Assembly (NCBI GenBank): GCA_944385465.1
Contig: CALWXH010000012.1
Location: 1 to 40,640 of the forward strand
DNA: 40,640 nucleotides
Direction of reading: 5' to 3'
Source of the DNA: an uncultured Oscillospiraceae bacterium
GTDB taxonomy: Bacteria; Bacillota; Clostridia; Oscillospirales; Oscillospiraceae
Shown: positions 1 through 10,579 of the stretch, one piece after another
Numbering within the stretch: position 1 is the stretch's first letter
Layout of the letters: each line of letters opens with the position of its first letter
Position numbers and translations under genes: made by a program
The notes under the pieces: model-generated
What the model saw: only the letters and a program-made list of their open reading frames with translations
What the model was told of the DNA's origin: nothing
Database searches by the model: none

Positions 1-2375
<2,375 letters not shown>

Positions 2376-2402
2376 GGCGATCTTCCTCAGTCAAATTACG
2401 TT

Positions 2403-2816
2403 TTAGATTTCCCGCTGCCGGGGATCCGGGCGCTCCCCCGGCCGGGGCGGCCGGGCGTGCGGTACCAGGTCCTCCCGCACCGCGCCCCACTTCCGGTAGT
2501 TTTCCCGGCCCTGGCGCAGGGTCATGCCCCCGTTCTCGTCGCTGGGGTCGTCCTCCCCCGGATCAAACACGTCGTTCTCCCACAGGCATACCGGGCAGAT
2601 GTAGGCCATGGCCTCCTCTCTGGGCGCCGGAAAGGTGCGACATCCGCAGCAGGGGCAGGGGTAGAGGCCCGCCGGCTCTTCCGGCTCCGGCTCAGCTTCC
2701 CGGGCCGGTTCCCGCTCCGGCCCCCAGGCCCTTCCGCCCGCCAGGAACACAAAGGAGCGGTCGTTGACGGCCTGGGGCAGGAACAGGTTTTTCTTCTTTT
2801 TCCCGCGTTCCGGCAT
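2403..2816 (-). CDS. CPCC family cysteine-rich protein
   Basis: A 137-residue protein with a central cysteine-rich module [11 protein letters not shown] followed about 20 residues later by [13 protein letters not shown], the arrangement of the CPCC (cysteine-rich CPCC) domain family, probably a small zinc-binding fold. The N-terminal 50 residues are charged and low complexity (KKKK, then a proline/glutamate-rich stretch); the C-terminus is basic and proline-rich. Molecular function is unknown for the family. It lies 18 bp downstream of the aldo/keto reductase and 27 bp upstream of uvrA, so it is an operon passenger between repair genes. Start ATG at 2816 is the first in frame; an internal start cannot be excluded. 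Confidence 0.8.
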   Translation of the reverse strand: MPERGKKKKNLFLPQAVNDRSFVFLAGGRAWGPEREPAREAEPEPEEPAGLYPCPCCGCRTFPAPREEAMAYICPVCLWENDVFDPGEDDPSDENGGMTLRQGRENYRKWGAVREDLVPHARPPRPGERPDPRQREI

Positions 2817-2834
2817 CCCGCCGCCCCCCTTTCC

Positions 2835-3845
2835 TCAGTATCCGAACTCCGCCGCCACACCCTTGAGCATCTCCCGGATGGGCAGCTCATAGGGGCAGCG
2901 GCCCTCGCAGGCGCCGCACTCCACGCACTCCCCGGCGTGGTGGGCCATGCCCGCATACCGCGCCCTGGCCCAGTCCGCCAGGTCGTATTTCCGCAGATAG
3001 TTGACCATGAGGAAGTTGTTGGGAATGTCGATGCCCACGGTGCAGGGGGCGCAGTAGCCGCACCGGCGGCAGAACTGGCTGCCCAGCGCCCGGCGGACGG
3101 CGGCGCACCGCTCCAGCTCTTCAGGATTGAGGGGGGCGGTCAGCTCCACGGCGGCGTTGCGCTCCACCTCCTCCGGGCTTCCCATGCCGGGGATGGAGAT
3201 GTCAATGCACGCCGCCTGGGCCACATACCGCAGGGCCAGCTCCCAGTCGTCCAGATTGCCCCCGGCCAGGGGCTTCATAGCGATGGTGCCCATCCCCTTC
3301 TCCCGAGCCTGGCGCAGGACGTCCTCCCCCTGGTTCTCCACGATGTTGTAGGGGAACATCACCGTCTCGATCCGGTCGCTGTACTCCTTCACAATCTTGC
3401 CCAGAGCGTCCACACTGTGGGCGGTGGCCCCGATGTGGCCGATCTTCCCCTCCGCTTTGGCCTCCGCCAGGGCCCGGTAGGCCCCCTGGGGGCCGAACAC
3501 CTGGTCAAAGTCCTTCAAGGGCAGGTTGTGGAGCTGGTAGACGTCGATGTAGTCCGTGCGCAGGTTGCCCAGGCTGACGCCGATGTCCCGCTTCATGCTC
3601 TCGTAGTCTCGGGACATGGACTTGGTTGCCAGGATAAATTTGTCCCGCCGCCCCTCCAGGGCTGCCCCCAGGTACTCCTCGGACACGGTGTACCCCCGGG
3701 CGGTGTCGATGTAGTTCATGCCGAACTTCTCCAAGGCGTCCACCACCGCACAGGTGTTGGCGGCGTTGGAGCGCTGGATGGGGATGCCGCCGAAGGAGAC
3801 GGCGGCACACTTCAGGCCGGTGCGGCCCAGCTGCACGTATTCCAT
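2835..3845 (-). CDS. Aldo/keto reductase with C-terminal 4Fe-4S domain
   Basis: A 336-residue oxidoreductase. Residues 1-250 form an AKR barrel: NYIDTARGYTVSEEYLG holds the Asp and Tyr of the catalytic tetrad, ILATKS the Lys and GHIGATAHS the His-equivalent region. The C-terminus carries CRRCGYCAPCTVGIDIP and CVECGACEGRCPY, a ferredoxin-like cluster-binding pair typical of the Fe-S AKR subfamily in anaerobes. Substrate is unknown. I moved the start from an upstream in-frame ATG to 3845 because GGAGG lies at the right distance and the protein then begins MEYVQLGRTGLK, the family start. It follows the MmcQ/YjbR gene by 19 bp. Confidence 0.92.
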   Translation of the reverse strand: MEYVQLGRTGLKCAAVSFGGIPIQRSNAANTCAVVDALEKFGMNYIDTARGYTVSEEYLGAALEGRRDKFILATKSMSRDYESMKRDIGVSLGNLRTDYIDVYQLHNLPLKDFDQVFGPQGAYRALAEAKAEGKIGHIGATAHSVDALGKIVKEYSDRIETVMFPYNIVENQGEDVLRQAREKGMGTIAMKPLAGGNLDDWELALRYVAQAACIDISIPGMGSPEEVERNAAVELTAPLNPEELERCAAVRRALGSQFCRRCGYCAPCTVGIDIPNNFLMVNYLRKYDLADWARARYAGMAHHAGECVECGACEGRCPYELPIREMLKGVAAEFGY

Positions 3846-3864
3846 ATGATTTCCTCCCACTGTA

Positions 3865-4251
3865 TCAAAAATCCCGTTGTGTTTCCAGCTCCCGCTGGAC
3901 GTATTTGGGCAGCTTGGACACCACCAGCCGGTAGGACTGCTCACACAGGTCCCGGAGCACCCGGTCGGGCAGATCCCCGTCCAGCAGGGCGGCGAGCCAG
4001 TGGCGCTTGTCGCAGTAGAAGCCGGGCAGGATCTCCGGGTACTCCGCCTGGAACAGCTCAGACAGCCGGGGATCGCATTTCAGATTGACCAGCTCGTGGC
4101 CGCCGTAGACTTTATATTTGTCCTCCGGGGCGCAGACGGCGGCGAACTGCTTGCCCCGGACCTCGTAGAGAAACATCTTCCAGGCGGGGTGCCAGCGTTT
4201 CTCCGCCCCGGGGAACCCCAGCAGATGCTCGTCCAGCCACTCATACTTCAT
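3865..4251 (-). CDS. MmcQ/YjbR family protein
   Basis: A 128-residue protein of the MmcQ/YjbR (CyaY-like fold) family. Landmarks are the N-terminal LLGFPGAEKRWHPAWKMFLYEVRGKQFA segment (read in parts), YKVYGGHELVNLKCDP in the middle, and the GFYCDKRHWLAALLDGDLP stretch that is the usual family signature. Members are often described as possible DNA-binding proteins, but the biochemical role is not settled. The start ATG overlaps the stop of the upstream acetyltransferase by 4 bp (ATGA), which implies translational coupling. Confidence 0.9.
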   Translation of the reverse strand: MKYEWLDEHLLGFPGAEKRWHPAWKMFLYEVRGKQFAAVCAPEDKYKVYGGHELVNLKCDPRLSELFQAEYPEILPGFYCDKRHWLAALLDGDLPDRVLRDLCEQSYRLVVSKLPKYVQRELETQRDF

Positions 4252-4781
4252 CCGTCAGGTCCTCCCTTCCGCTCCCCCCACTGTCCGGCGGTGACGGCGT
4301 AGTGGTACATAGTCGCCGGGCGGCCCTGGCAGTCGGTGGCCGGCGTCTCGCCCAGCCCGGTCATGCCCAGCTTCTCCAGCAGCCGCCCCGCCCGGTCCGG
4401 GTCAATGGTCTCCCCCTCCACCCGGCGCAGCCCCAGGGTGTCAAAGGCGTAGTCCAGCAGGGCCCGGGAGATCTCACCGGCGTACCCCCTGCCCCACAGG
4501 TCCCGGCGGAGGAACCAGCCCAGCTCGTACACCCCGGGTTCGTCCAGGGGGCAGAACAGGACATAGCCCGCCAGGCATCCGGGCTTCTCCCGCTCCTCTA
4601 AGGCGTAGCCCACCGGGGGCTTTCGCCGGAGCAGGGAGCGTTCCAGAAAACTATCGCTCTCCTCCCGGGTCATGGGGAAGGAATACGCCATGGTCTCCCG
4701 GTCCCCCAGGATGGCAAACAGCCCGTCCCCGTCGGCCGGTGTGAAAGGCCGCAGGCGCAGCCGGGGCGTGGTCAGCTCCAT
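4248..4781 (-). CDS. GNAT family N-acetyltransferase (RimJ/RimL-like)
   Basis: A 177-residue acetyl-CoA-dependent acetyltransferase. It begins METLTTPRLRLRPF-like (MELTTPRLRLRPF), the typical RimJ/RimL-class opening, and has the GWFLRRDLWGRGYAGEI segment with the acetyl-CoA-binding R/Q-x-x-G-x-G/A-like loop, then ALLDYAFDTLGLRRVEGETIDPD. The substrate (protein N-terminus or small molecule) cannot be read. The ATG at 4781 is preferred over one 15 bp upstream because it lies one base after the ybaK stop codon (TGA-C-ATG). Its 3' end overlaps the MmcQ/YjbR start by 4 bp. Confidence 0.9.
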   Translation of the reverse strand: MELTTPRLRLRPFTPADGDGLFAILGDRETMAYSFPMTREESDSFLERSLLRRKPPVGYALEEREKPGCLAGYVLFCPLDEPGVYELGWFLRRDLWGRGYAGEISRALLDYAFDTLGLRRVEGETIDPDRAGRLLEKLGMTGLGETPATDCQGRPATMYHYAVTAGQWGERKGGPDG

Positions 4782-4782
4782 G

Positions 4783-5274
4783 TCAGCCCTCCACAATCAC
4801 GTCGGCGGCACCGGCCCCCACCAGCTCCATCAGGTCCGCCGGGGCCAGCTCCACCTGGAAGCCGACCTTGCCGGCGGAGACGTAGATGGCCTCCTGCCCC
4901 AGGGCGCTCTCATGGAACACCGTGGGGAACTGCTTCTTCATGCCCACCGGGGAGCAGCCCCCGTGGACGTAACCGGTGAGGGGGAGCAGTTCCTTGCTGG
5001 GCAGCATGGCAATGGACTTCTCCCCCACCGCCCGGGCCGCCTTCTTCAGGTCCAGGGTGGCCGTTACCGGGACGTCGAACACATAGTAGCCCCCGGAGGC
5101 CCCTTTCGTCACCAGGGTCTTGAACACCGCCGCCGGGTCGATGCCCAGGCTGTCTGCCACGCTCACCCCGTCGGGGGCCCCGTCCCCGCCGTGGGGATAG
5201 GTGTGGGGGACGTAGGGGATCTTCTTCTGGTCCAGCAGGCGCATCACATTGGTTTTTTCCTCTTTTTTTGCCAT
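4783..5274 (-). CDS. ybaK: YbaK/EbsC-type aminoacyl-tRNA deacylase
   Basis: A 163-residue YbaK family protein, which hydrolyses mischarged Cys-tRNA(Pro) in trans and so guards proline codons. Seen: PYVPHTYPHGGD near the start, VSVADSLGIDPAAVFKTLV, the conserved lysine segment FDVPVTATLDLKKAARAVG, and the hallmark GYVHGGCSPVGMKKQFP with the G-x-x-P-x-G core. The longer frame upstream is out of character; the ATG at 5274 giving MAKKEEKTN is taken as start and matches family length. It begins 2 bp after the transposase stop, so the transposase sits inside the operon. Confidence 0.92.
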   Translation of the reverse strand: MAKKEEKTNVMRLLDQKKIPYVPHTYPHGGDGAPDGVSVADSLGIDPAAVFKTLVTKGASGGYYVFDVPVTATLDLKKAARAVGEKSIAMLPSKELLPLTGYVHGGCSPVGMKKQFPTVFHESALGQEAIYVSAGKVGFQVELAPADLMELVGAGAADVIVEG

Positions 5275-5276
5275 GG

Positions 5277-5804
5277 TCACTCCTCGGTTCCTGTGTAGTA
5301 GCAGTCTTCCCGCCATCTGGCCGGGTTGGTGTCGATGTAATCCCACACGCGGCGGTAATCCGCGGCATTGCGGATGATATGGTCGTGGTAGCCGCGCTGC
5401 CAGATGGAATAGCCAATACGTTTGGTTACAATCTCCTTTAACATTTTTATAATTTGCGGAACGGACGTTTTTTTCGTAGGGGCGCACATTGTGCGCCCGT
5501 TGCTTTCCGGCCTGTGAATACATAAAAGGAGATGCACATGGTTTGGCATCACGACATACTTTTCGACAGTAACATTTTCATAATGCGTAGAAATTCCAAG
5601 AATAGCCTGTTCAGCTACTTGACCTGCAGGAGTCAACGGTGGAAAAACGGAGGCGGGCGCACAATGTGCGCCCCTACGCAATGAAGGGTCTTCCCTCAGA
5701 AGTGGAAGTCGGTCTACCACACAAAATGTCACGAAATAGCACCCCGGCCGGCTGTAATCATATCCGGTCAAGCGGTTCGGTTTTCGTTTGGGAAGAGAAC
5801 CCAT
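5277..5804 (-). CDS. REP-associated (IS200-like, Y1) tyrosine transposase
   Basis: A 175-residue single-domain HUH transposase. The metal-binding HUH motif is MPNHVHLLL (His89, His91); the candidate nucleophile is Tyr156 in RRVWDYIDTNP, after the conserved WQRGYHDHIIRN. Such RAYT proteins nick and join single-stranded DNA at REP-type hairpins. The ATG at 5804 has GAGGGG upstream and yields MGSLPKRKPNRL, the common start of the gut-Firmicutes group. Two segments, RRGAHCAP (44-50) and GRTMCAPT (103-110), are encoded by a 24-bp perfect inverted repeat that is itself palindromic. It lies between a duplicate uvrB 3' end and ybaK. It looks intact. Confidence 0.9.
   Translation of the reverse strand: MGSLPKRKPNRLTGYDYSRPGCYFVTFCVVDRLPLLREDPSLRRGAHCAPASVFPPLTPAGQVAEQAILGISTHYENVTVEKYVVMPNHVHLLLCIHRPESNGRTMCAPTKKTSVPQIIKMLKEIVTKRIGYSIWQRGYHDHIIRNAADYRRVWDYIDTNPARWREDCYYTGTEE
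5476..5678. repeat. Pair of inverted REP-like palindromes inside the transposase gene
   Basis: Positions 5476-5498 and 5655-5678 are reverse complements of each other (core GGGCGCACA-N-TGTGCGCCC, flanked on one side by CGTAG/CTACG). Each is a 19-nt palindrome, and together they frame ~155 bp in the middle of the coding region without breaking the frame. They look like REP sequences, the substrates of this transposase class, sitting within the gene itself. Confidence 0.75.
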
Positions 5805-5813
5805 AAAATTCCC

Positions 5814-5890
5814 CTCATTTCCCCCGCAATTCGATGATCTGATCCCGCAGGGCGGCGGCCAGCTCGAACTCCAGCATCTTGGCGGCCTCC
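5814..5890 (-). pseudogene. Duplicate 3' end of uvrB (24 codons plus stop)
   Basis: Read on the minus strand this stretch encodes [20 protein letters not shown] followed by LRGK and a stop, exactly the UvrB C-terminus, but with several synonymous differences from the true gene end at 6033-6109 (for example GCGGGATCAG against AGAGACCAG). It is separated from the real stop by a ~140-bp hairpin element. Synonymous-only divergence means either an old duplication kept under selection or import of a diverged copy. Confidence 0.85.
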
Positions 5891-6032
5891 CCACGGGCAG
5901 AGCCCGCGGGGGCCCCGTTTTTTTAACTCCTCGGCGGAAATGAATTCCGCCTGCGGCAATTCTCCGCTCCGCTACGAATTGACGCGCCGCCCGGCGCGCC
6001 CGCGCGGTGCGCGGGTAGAAGGAGGCCGCTCC
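5891..6032. repeat. Hairpin-rich intergenic element, copy at uvrB
   Basis: Between two copies of the uvrB end lie successive hairpins: 5894-5906 (CGGGC/GCCCG), HP1 5933-5951 (GGCGG, loop AAATGAATT, CCGCC), HP2 5957-5981 (CAATTC/GAATTG), HP3 5983-5998 (CGCGCC/GGCGCG), HP4 5999-6015 (CCCGCGC/GCGCGGG). The same order, with the same HP1 loop but different paired stem bases, is found at 26410-26545 and 15411-15525. Confidence 0.75.
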
Positions 6033-6034
6033 TC

Positions 6035-8008
6035 TCACTTCCCTCTCAACTCGATGATCTGGTCTCTTAAAGCGGCGGCCAGCTCGAACTCCAGCATCTT
6101 GGCGGCCTCCTTCATGGCCTTCTCCAGGCGGGCGATCTCGGCGGCCTTCTGCTGTTTCGTCATGGCCTTGACCTTGCCCTGGCGCTCGGCCGAGGCCACG
6201 TCCTCCGCCGTGGCGGAGATCTCCAGCAGGTCCCGCACCGACTTGACCACGGTTTTGGGGGTGATGCCGTGGGCTTTGTTATAGGCGTCCTGTTTCTCCC
6301 TTCTGCGCTCGGTCTCGTCCATGGCCCGGCGCATGGAGGGGGTGATGGTGTCCGCGTAGAGGATGACCATGCCGTCGGCGTTCCGGGCCGCCCGGCCGAT
6401 GGTCTGGATGAGGGAGGTCTCGCTTCTCAGGAAGCCCTCCTTGTCCGCGTCCAGGATGGCCACCAGGCTCACCTCGGGCAGGTCCAGGCCCTCCCGGAGC
6501 AGGTTGATGCCCACCAGCACGTGGAAGGTGCCCAGGCGCAGGTCCCGGATGATCTCCATGCGCTCCATGGCGTCGATGTCGTGGTGCATGTACCGCACCT
6601 TGATGCCCGCCCCCTGGAGGTAGGCGGTCAGGTCCTCGGCCATGCGCTTGGTGAGGGTGGTGACCAGCACCCGCTCGTTCCGGGCGGTGCGGGCGTTGAT
6701 CTCCCCGATCAGGTCGTCGATCTGCCCCTCCACCGGCCGGACCTCCACCCGGGGGTCCAGCAGGCCGGTGGGCCGGATGACCTGCTCCACGATCTGCCCC
6801 GACCGCTCCCGCTCGTACTCCCCGGGGGTGGCGGAGACATAGACCACCTGGTTGAGCCGCTTCTCGAACTCCTCGAACTTCAGCGGCCGGTTGTCGTAGG
6901 CACAGGGGAGCCGGAAACCGTAGTCCACCAGGGTGGTCTTCCGGGCCCGGTCCCCGTTGTACATGGCCCGCACCTGGGGCAGGGTGACGTGGCTCTCGTC
7001 GATGAACAGCACAAAGTCACGGGGGAAGTAGTCCAGCAGGGTGTGGGGGGGCGAGCCCACCGGCCGCCCCTCGATGACCCGGGAGTAGTTCTCGATGCCG
7101 GAGCAGTAGCCCAGCTCCTGCATCATCTCCACGTCGTACAGGGTGCGCTGTTTGATGCGCTGGGCCTCGATGAGCTTATTCTCTTTTTCAAAGAAGGCCA
7201 CCCGCTCCTCCAGCTCCCTGTAGATCTCCTGGATGGCGGCGTCCATCTTCTCCTTGGGGGTGACATAGTGGGTGGCCGGCCAGATGGGGATGTTGGTCAG
7301 CCGCCGGATGGGCACACCGGTGACCACGTTGATCTCGCTGATGCGGTCGATCTCGTCCCCGAAAAACTCGATGCGCAGGGCGGTGTCCTTCCAGTAGGCG
7401 GGCCACACCTCCACCGTGTCCCCCCGTACCCGGAACATGTTGCGCTCAAAGGCCACGTCGTTGCGCTCGTACCGGATGGCCACCAGCCGCTTCAAAAGCT
7501 CCGGGATGGGGATCTCCATTCCCACCCGCAGCGCCACCATCATGGAGGCAAAGTCCTCCGGCTCGCCCAGGCCATAGATGCAGGACACGGAGGACACCAC
7601 AATCACGTCCCGCCGCTCCAGCAGGGAGGCGGTGGCGGACAGGCGCAGCCGGTCGATCTCGTCGTTCACCGAGGAGTCCTTCTCAATGAAGGTGTCCGTG
7701 TGGGGGATATAGGCCTCCGGCTGATAGTAGTCGTAGTAGGAGACGAAGTACTCCACCGCGTTGTGGGGGAAGAACTCCCGGAACTCAGCGCACAGCTGGG
7801 CGGCCAGCGTCTTGTTGTGGGCCAGCACCAGGGTGGGGCGCTGCACCGCCTCGATGACCTTGGCCATGGTATAGGTCTTGCCTGAGCCGGTGACACCCAG
7901 CAGGGTCTGCTCGTCCAATCCCAGCTCAATGCCCCGGGCCAGGGCCTCAATGGCCTCCGGCTGGTCCCCGCTGGGGGTGTATTCGCTCACCACCTGAAAT
8001 TCCGGCAT
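6035..8008 (-). CDS. uvrB: UvrABC system protein B
   Basis: A 657-residue DNA helicase-like ATPase, the central subunit of nucleotide excision repair that verifies damage and recruits UvrC. Seen: Walker [12 protein letters not shown] at 38-48, the β-hairpin region [16 protein letters not shown] near 92-107, [17 protein letters not shown] as DEAD-type box, the helicase motif QTIGRAARN, and a C-terminal UVR domain ([14 protein letters not shown]...ALRDQIIEL). Normal length. The ATG at 8008 has GGGGAGG at good distance; an upstream in-frame ATG at 8038 lacks one. It heads the run ending in uvrA and is preceded by a LexA-box promoter, so SOS induction is expected. Confidence 0.98.
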   Translation of the reverse strand: MPEFQVVSEYTPSGDQPEAIEALARGIELGLDEQTLLGVTGSGKTYTMAKVIEAVQRPTLVLAHNKTLAAQLCAEFREFFPHNAVEYFVSYYDYYQPEAYIPHTDTFIEKDSSVNDEIDRLRLSATASLLERRDVIVVSSVSCIYGLGEPEDFASMMVALRVGMEIPIPELLKRLVAIRYERNDVAFERNMFRVRGDTVEVWPAYWKDTALRIEFFGDEIDRISEINVVTGVPIRRLTNIPIWPATHYVTPKEKMDAAIQEIYRELEERVAFFEKENKLIEAQRIKQRTLYDVEMMQELGYCSGIENYSRVIEGRPVGSPPHTLLDYFPRDFVLFIDESHVTLPQVRAMYNGDRARKTTLVDYGFRLPCAYDNRPLKFEEFEKRLNQVVYVSATPGEYERERSGQIVEQVIRPTGLLDPRVEVRPVEGQIDDLIGEINARTARNERVLVTTLTKRMAEDLTAYLQGAGIKVRYMHHDIDAMERMEIIRDLRLGTFHVLVGINLLREGLDLPEVSLVAILDADKEGFLRSETSLIQTIGRAARNADGMVILYADTITPSMRRAMDETERRREKQDAYNKAHGITPKTVVKSVRDLLEISATAEDVASAERQGKVKAMTKQQKAAEIARLEKAMKEAAKMLEFELAAALRDQIIELRGK

Positions 8009-8045
8009 ATCCCGCACCTCCCCGTGCGCTCTCCCCATATGGGAA

Positions 8046-8076
8046 GATGCCCGAAAGCCTCGTCCTTCCGGGCATC
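8046..8076 (-). other. Stem-loop in the uvrB leader
   Basis: On the minus strand GATGCCCG pairs with CGGGCATC across a 15-nt loop, between the mapped promoter and the uvrB ribosome binding site. It has no U-tract, so a stability or processing role is more likely than termination. Confidence 0.5.
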
Positions 8077-8097
8077 TCCGCCGCTTCTGTCAGTTCT

Positions 8098-8126
8098 ATT
8101 ATATTCGAACATACGTTTGCAGTCAA
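8098..8126 (-). promoter_or_regulatory. uvrB promoter with LexA (DinR) box
   Basis: Minus-strand TTGACT (8121-8126), a 17-bp spacer and TATAAT (8098-8103). The spacer holds CGAACATACGTTTGC (8106-8120), a match to the Bacillus-type LexA/DinR consensus CGAAC-N4-GTTYG. A repressor bound there would block RNA polymerase directly. It starts only 3 bp beyond the radC stop. Confidence 0.9.
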
Positions 8127-8129
8127 TCC

Positions 8130-8834
8130 TCATGTGCCGTCCAGATACCCGGAGGCAACCATGGAGACCATCTCATTGGCGGCCACCACAAAGTGGTCCA
8201 CCAGCTCCACGTGGACCTGGCGCAGCAGCTCCCGCAGCTCCCGGGTGGCGCGCACATCCGCCGAGGAGAACACCGCCACGCCGGACACATGGTTGTGGGC
8301 CAGGGCCACCCGGCTGGCGTTGCAGGCCAGCGCCGTCTCCACCACCTTCCGCTTGGCCACCCCCACCTGGTCCAGGATGCCCTCCCCCAGGGGGCGGCAG
8401 GCGATGAGCTTGCTCTTGGCGTCCAGGCACACCAGGTAGGCCACCTCGTTGCGGGCGCCGAAAAACAGGGGCAGGAGCAGCTGCTCATAGTCCCAGTCGG
8501 TGAGCACCTGGCCGGACACGTCGCTGGTCCGCTCCATATACCGGGCGGCCACCGCCGGGACCAGGCGCAGCAGGGCGGCGGTGTTGGCCCCCACCCCCTT
8601 CACCTCCAGCAGCTGCTCATAGGTGGCGTTGAACACCCCGGCCAGATCGCCGAACCGCTCCACCAGGGCGTGGGCCAGCGGGTTCACATCCCCCTGGGGG
8701 ATGGCGTAAAACAGCAGCAGCTCCAGCACCCGGTGGTCGGCCATGCCGTTCAGCCCCCGGGCCAGGAATTCCTCCTTGACCCGCTTCCGGTGGCCGGTGT
8801 GGATGGACGGCCCGTCCTTCTTATTTTGCCCCAT
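8130..8834 (-). CDS. radC: RadC family JAB-domain protein
   Basis: A 234-residue RadC homologue. N-terminal helix-hairpin-helix region (KGVGANTAALLRLVPAVAARY) is followed by the JAB/MPN metalloprotease-like domain with AHNHVSGVAVFSSAD, the JAMM motif His-x-His...Ser...Asp; the usual HNHPSG has Val in place of Pro here. RadC proteins are common in Firmicutes; a repair role was claimed early and later questioned, so function stays open. The start at 8834 overlaps the 3' end of pyrE by 14 bp, suggesting coupling. A GGAGG is present but about 16 nt away. Confidence 0.9.
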   Translation of the reverse strand: MGQNKKDGPSIHTGHRKRVKEEFLARGLNGMADHRVLELLLFYAIPQGDVNPLAHALVERFGDLAGVFNATYEQLLEVKGVGANTAALLRLVPAVAARYMERTSDVSGQVLTDWDYEQLLLPLFFGARNEVAYLVCLDAKSKLIACRPLGEGILDQVGVAKRKVVETALACNASRVALAHNHVSGVAVFSSADVRATRELRELLRQVHVELVDHFVVAANEMVSMVASGYLDGT

Positions 8835-9492
8835 AGGTGTTCAGGTAGGCCTCCATCCGCTCCCGCATGGCATCGTCAATGTAGACTTTCCCGTCCACCG
8901 GCTTGTTGTGGAGGGTGTCGATGATCTCCCGGATGGTGACGATGGGATAGACCTGGATGCCGTAGTCCTGGCGCAGCTCGTCCAGGGTGGTGCACTCCCG
9001 GGTGCCCCGCTCCATGCGGTCCACGCTGACAAACAGGGCTTTGATGTTCACCTTGGCCACGTGCTTGAACAGCTCGATGGACTCCCGCACGGCGGTGCCG
9101 GCGGTGACCACGTCCTCCACAATGGCGATGTCGTCCCCGTCCTGGGGCTTATAGCCCACCATGGTGCCCCCTTCGCCGTGGTCCTTGGCCTCCTTGCGGT
9201 TGAAGCAGTAGGGCAGGTCCCGGCCGTAGTCCCGGTACAGGGAGGAGGCGGCGGCCACCACCAGGGGGATCCCCTTGTAGGCGGGGCCGAACAGGGCGGT
9301 GATACCCTGGGGCATGTGCTCCTGGATGCAGGCGGCGTAGTAGTCCCCCAGGCGGGCGGCCTGGGCGCCGGTCTTGTAGTTGCCGGTGTTGACGAAATAG
9401 GGGGTCTTGCGCCCGGATTTGGTGGTGAAGTCCCCGAAGGTGAGCACGCCGGAGCGCACCATGAAGTGGATGAATTCTTCCTGATAAGTCAT
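8821..9492 (-). CDS. pyrE: Orotate phosphoribosyltransferase
   Basis: A 223-residue type I phosphoribosyltransferase that joins orotate and PRPP to orotidine 5'-phosphate in pyrimidine synthesis. Seen: the PRPP-binding motif DIAIVEDVVTAGTAVRES near 121-138, the catalytic-loop region CFNRKEAKDHGEGG, and the N-terminal TKSGRKTPYFVNTGNYKTG typical of PyrE. No other pyr genes are nearby, so it stands outside a pyr operon here, coupled instead to radC. It has its own promoter at 9535-9563. Confidence 0.96.
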   Translation of the reverse strand: MTYQEEFIHFMVRSGVLTFGDFTTKSGRKTPYFVNTGNYKTGAQAARLGDYYAACIQEHMPQGITALFGPAYKGIPLVVAAASSLYRDYGRDLPYCFNRKEAKDHGEGGTMVGYKPQDGDDIAIVEDVVTAGTAVRESIELFKHVAKVNIKALFVSVDRMERGTRECTTLDELRQDYGIQVYPIVTIREIIDTLHNKPVDGKVYIDDAMRERMEAYLNTYGAK

Positions 9493-9534
9493 ACCCTACA
9501 CTCCCTTTTCTGTTTTGGATGGGTGAATCATAAT

Positions 9535-9563
9535 ATTATACCATTCTTCCCAGCCCAGGACAA
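9535..9563 (-). promoter_or_regulatory. pyrE promoter
   Basis: Minus-strand TTGTCC (9558-9563), 17-bp spacer, TATAAT (9535-9540), about 40 bp upstream of the pyrE ATG. No attenuator or PyrR-binding fold is apparent in the short leader. Confidence 0.7.
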
Positions 9564-9607
9564 GGATTTCTTCCTCGTTTCCCCCGCTCCGGCCCAGGAA
9601 ATACACG

Positions 9608-9650
9608 AAAAAAAGGGGCGCGGCTTCTCCCGGTGGAAAAGCCGCGCCCC
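9608..9650 (-). terminator. Intrinsic terminator after the degV-like gene
   Basis: Minus-strand stem GGGGCGCGGCTT (9639-9650) with AAGCCGCGCCCC (9615-9626), then a run of seven T residues. It closes the udp-degV transcript. Confidence 0.9.
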
Positions 9651-9659
9651 GCCATTTCG

Positions 9660-10526
9660 TCAGATGCGCACAGTGCCCACGCCCAGGGCCCCGGGGCCGG
9701 TGTGGCTGGCAATGGAGAGGGTGAGGGGCTCGCCCTCGATCCGCTCCATCTCCGGGAAGGCCGCGTGGACCTCCTCCCGCCACTCCTCCCGCAGCGCGTC
9801 GGACACTTTGCTGTATGCCATTTTCACCACCAGGTGGCCGGTGTCCCACAGCGGCTTGAGCCGGCCCTCTACGTCGGCCCGCACCCGCTCCAGCATGAGC
9901 TTCCGGGCGGCTTTCATCCCCCGGACCTTGCCGATGGCGGTGAGCTTTTCCCCCCGGATCTCCATCACCGGCTTGATGTTCAGCATGGTGCCCGCAATGG
10001 CCTCCACCCCGGTGACCCGGCCGCCCTTGCGCAGGTACTTCAGCGTGTCCACCGAGACATAGATGCATCCGTCGTCCCCCTGCTCCTCCAGGGTCTCGCG
10101 GATGGCCCGGGCGTCCATCCCCGCCGCCACCATGGCCAGGGCGTCCAGCACCGAGTGGTGCTGGGTCACGGAGATGCGCCGGTTGTCCGCCACCTGTACC
10201 CGGCCGCCGTAACTCTCCGCCAGCATCTGGGCTGTGGCGCAGGAGGCGCTGAGCCCCGCGGACATGGGGATGTAGACCAGCTCGTCGCAGCGCTCCAGCA
10301 CCCGGTCCCAAACGGCCATCACATCCCCCGGCGCCGGTTGGGATGTGGCAATATCCGACCCGGACAGCTGCTTTTCATAAAACTGCTCCTGGGTCAGGTC
10401 CTCGCCCTCATAGTAAATCTTTCCGTCGATCAGCACCGGCATGGGCACCACGGCCACACCCAGCTTTCTGCCCTCTTCCACGGAGATTCCGCTGTTGCTG
10501 TCTGTCACAACGGCGACTCTTGGCAT
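9660..10526 (-). CDS. DegV family fatty-acid-binding protein
   Basis: A 288-residue DegV protein (EDD fold), a class that binds fatty acids and hands them to fatty acid kinase FakA in Firmicutes. Seen: VAVVTDSNSGISVEEG at the N-terminus, VVPMPVLIDGKIYYEGEDLT, TSQPAPGDVMAVWDR, VYIPMSAGLSASCATAQ, VSVDTLKYLRKGGRV and the C-terminal SHTGPGALGVG, all family signatures in order. The start at 10526 is set by MPRVAVVTDS with GGAGAGGAG upstream; the longer frame is an antisense artefact. It follows udp by ~54 bp and ends just before a strong terminator. No kinase partner is nearby. Confidence 0.93.
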   Translation of the reverse strand: MPRVAVVTDSNSGISVEEGRKLGVAVVPMPVLIDGKIYYEGEDLTQEQFYEKQLSGSDIATSQPAPGDVMAVWDRVLERCDELVYIPMSAGLSASCATAQMLAESYGGRVQVADNRRISVTQHHSVLDALAMVAAGMDARAIRETLEEQGDDGCIYVSVDTLKYLRKGGRVTGVEAIAGTMLNIKPVMEIRGEKLTAIGKVRGMKAARKLMLERVRADVEGRLKPLWDTGHLVVKMAYSKVSDALREEWREEVHAAFPEMERIEGEPLTLSIASHTGPGALGVGTVRI

Positions 10527-10579
10527 GTGTTGAACGGCTCCTCTCCTGTCTGCGCCCGGCCATGCGCCGGGCGCGCGTC

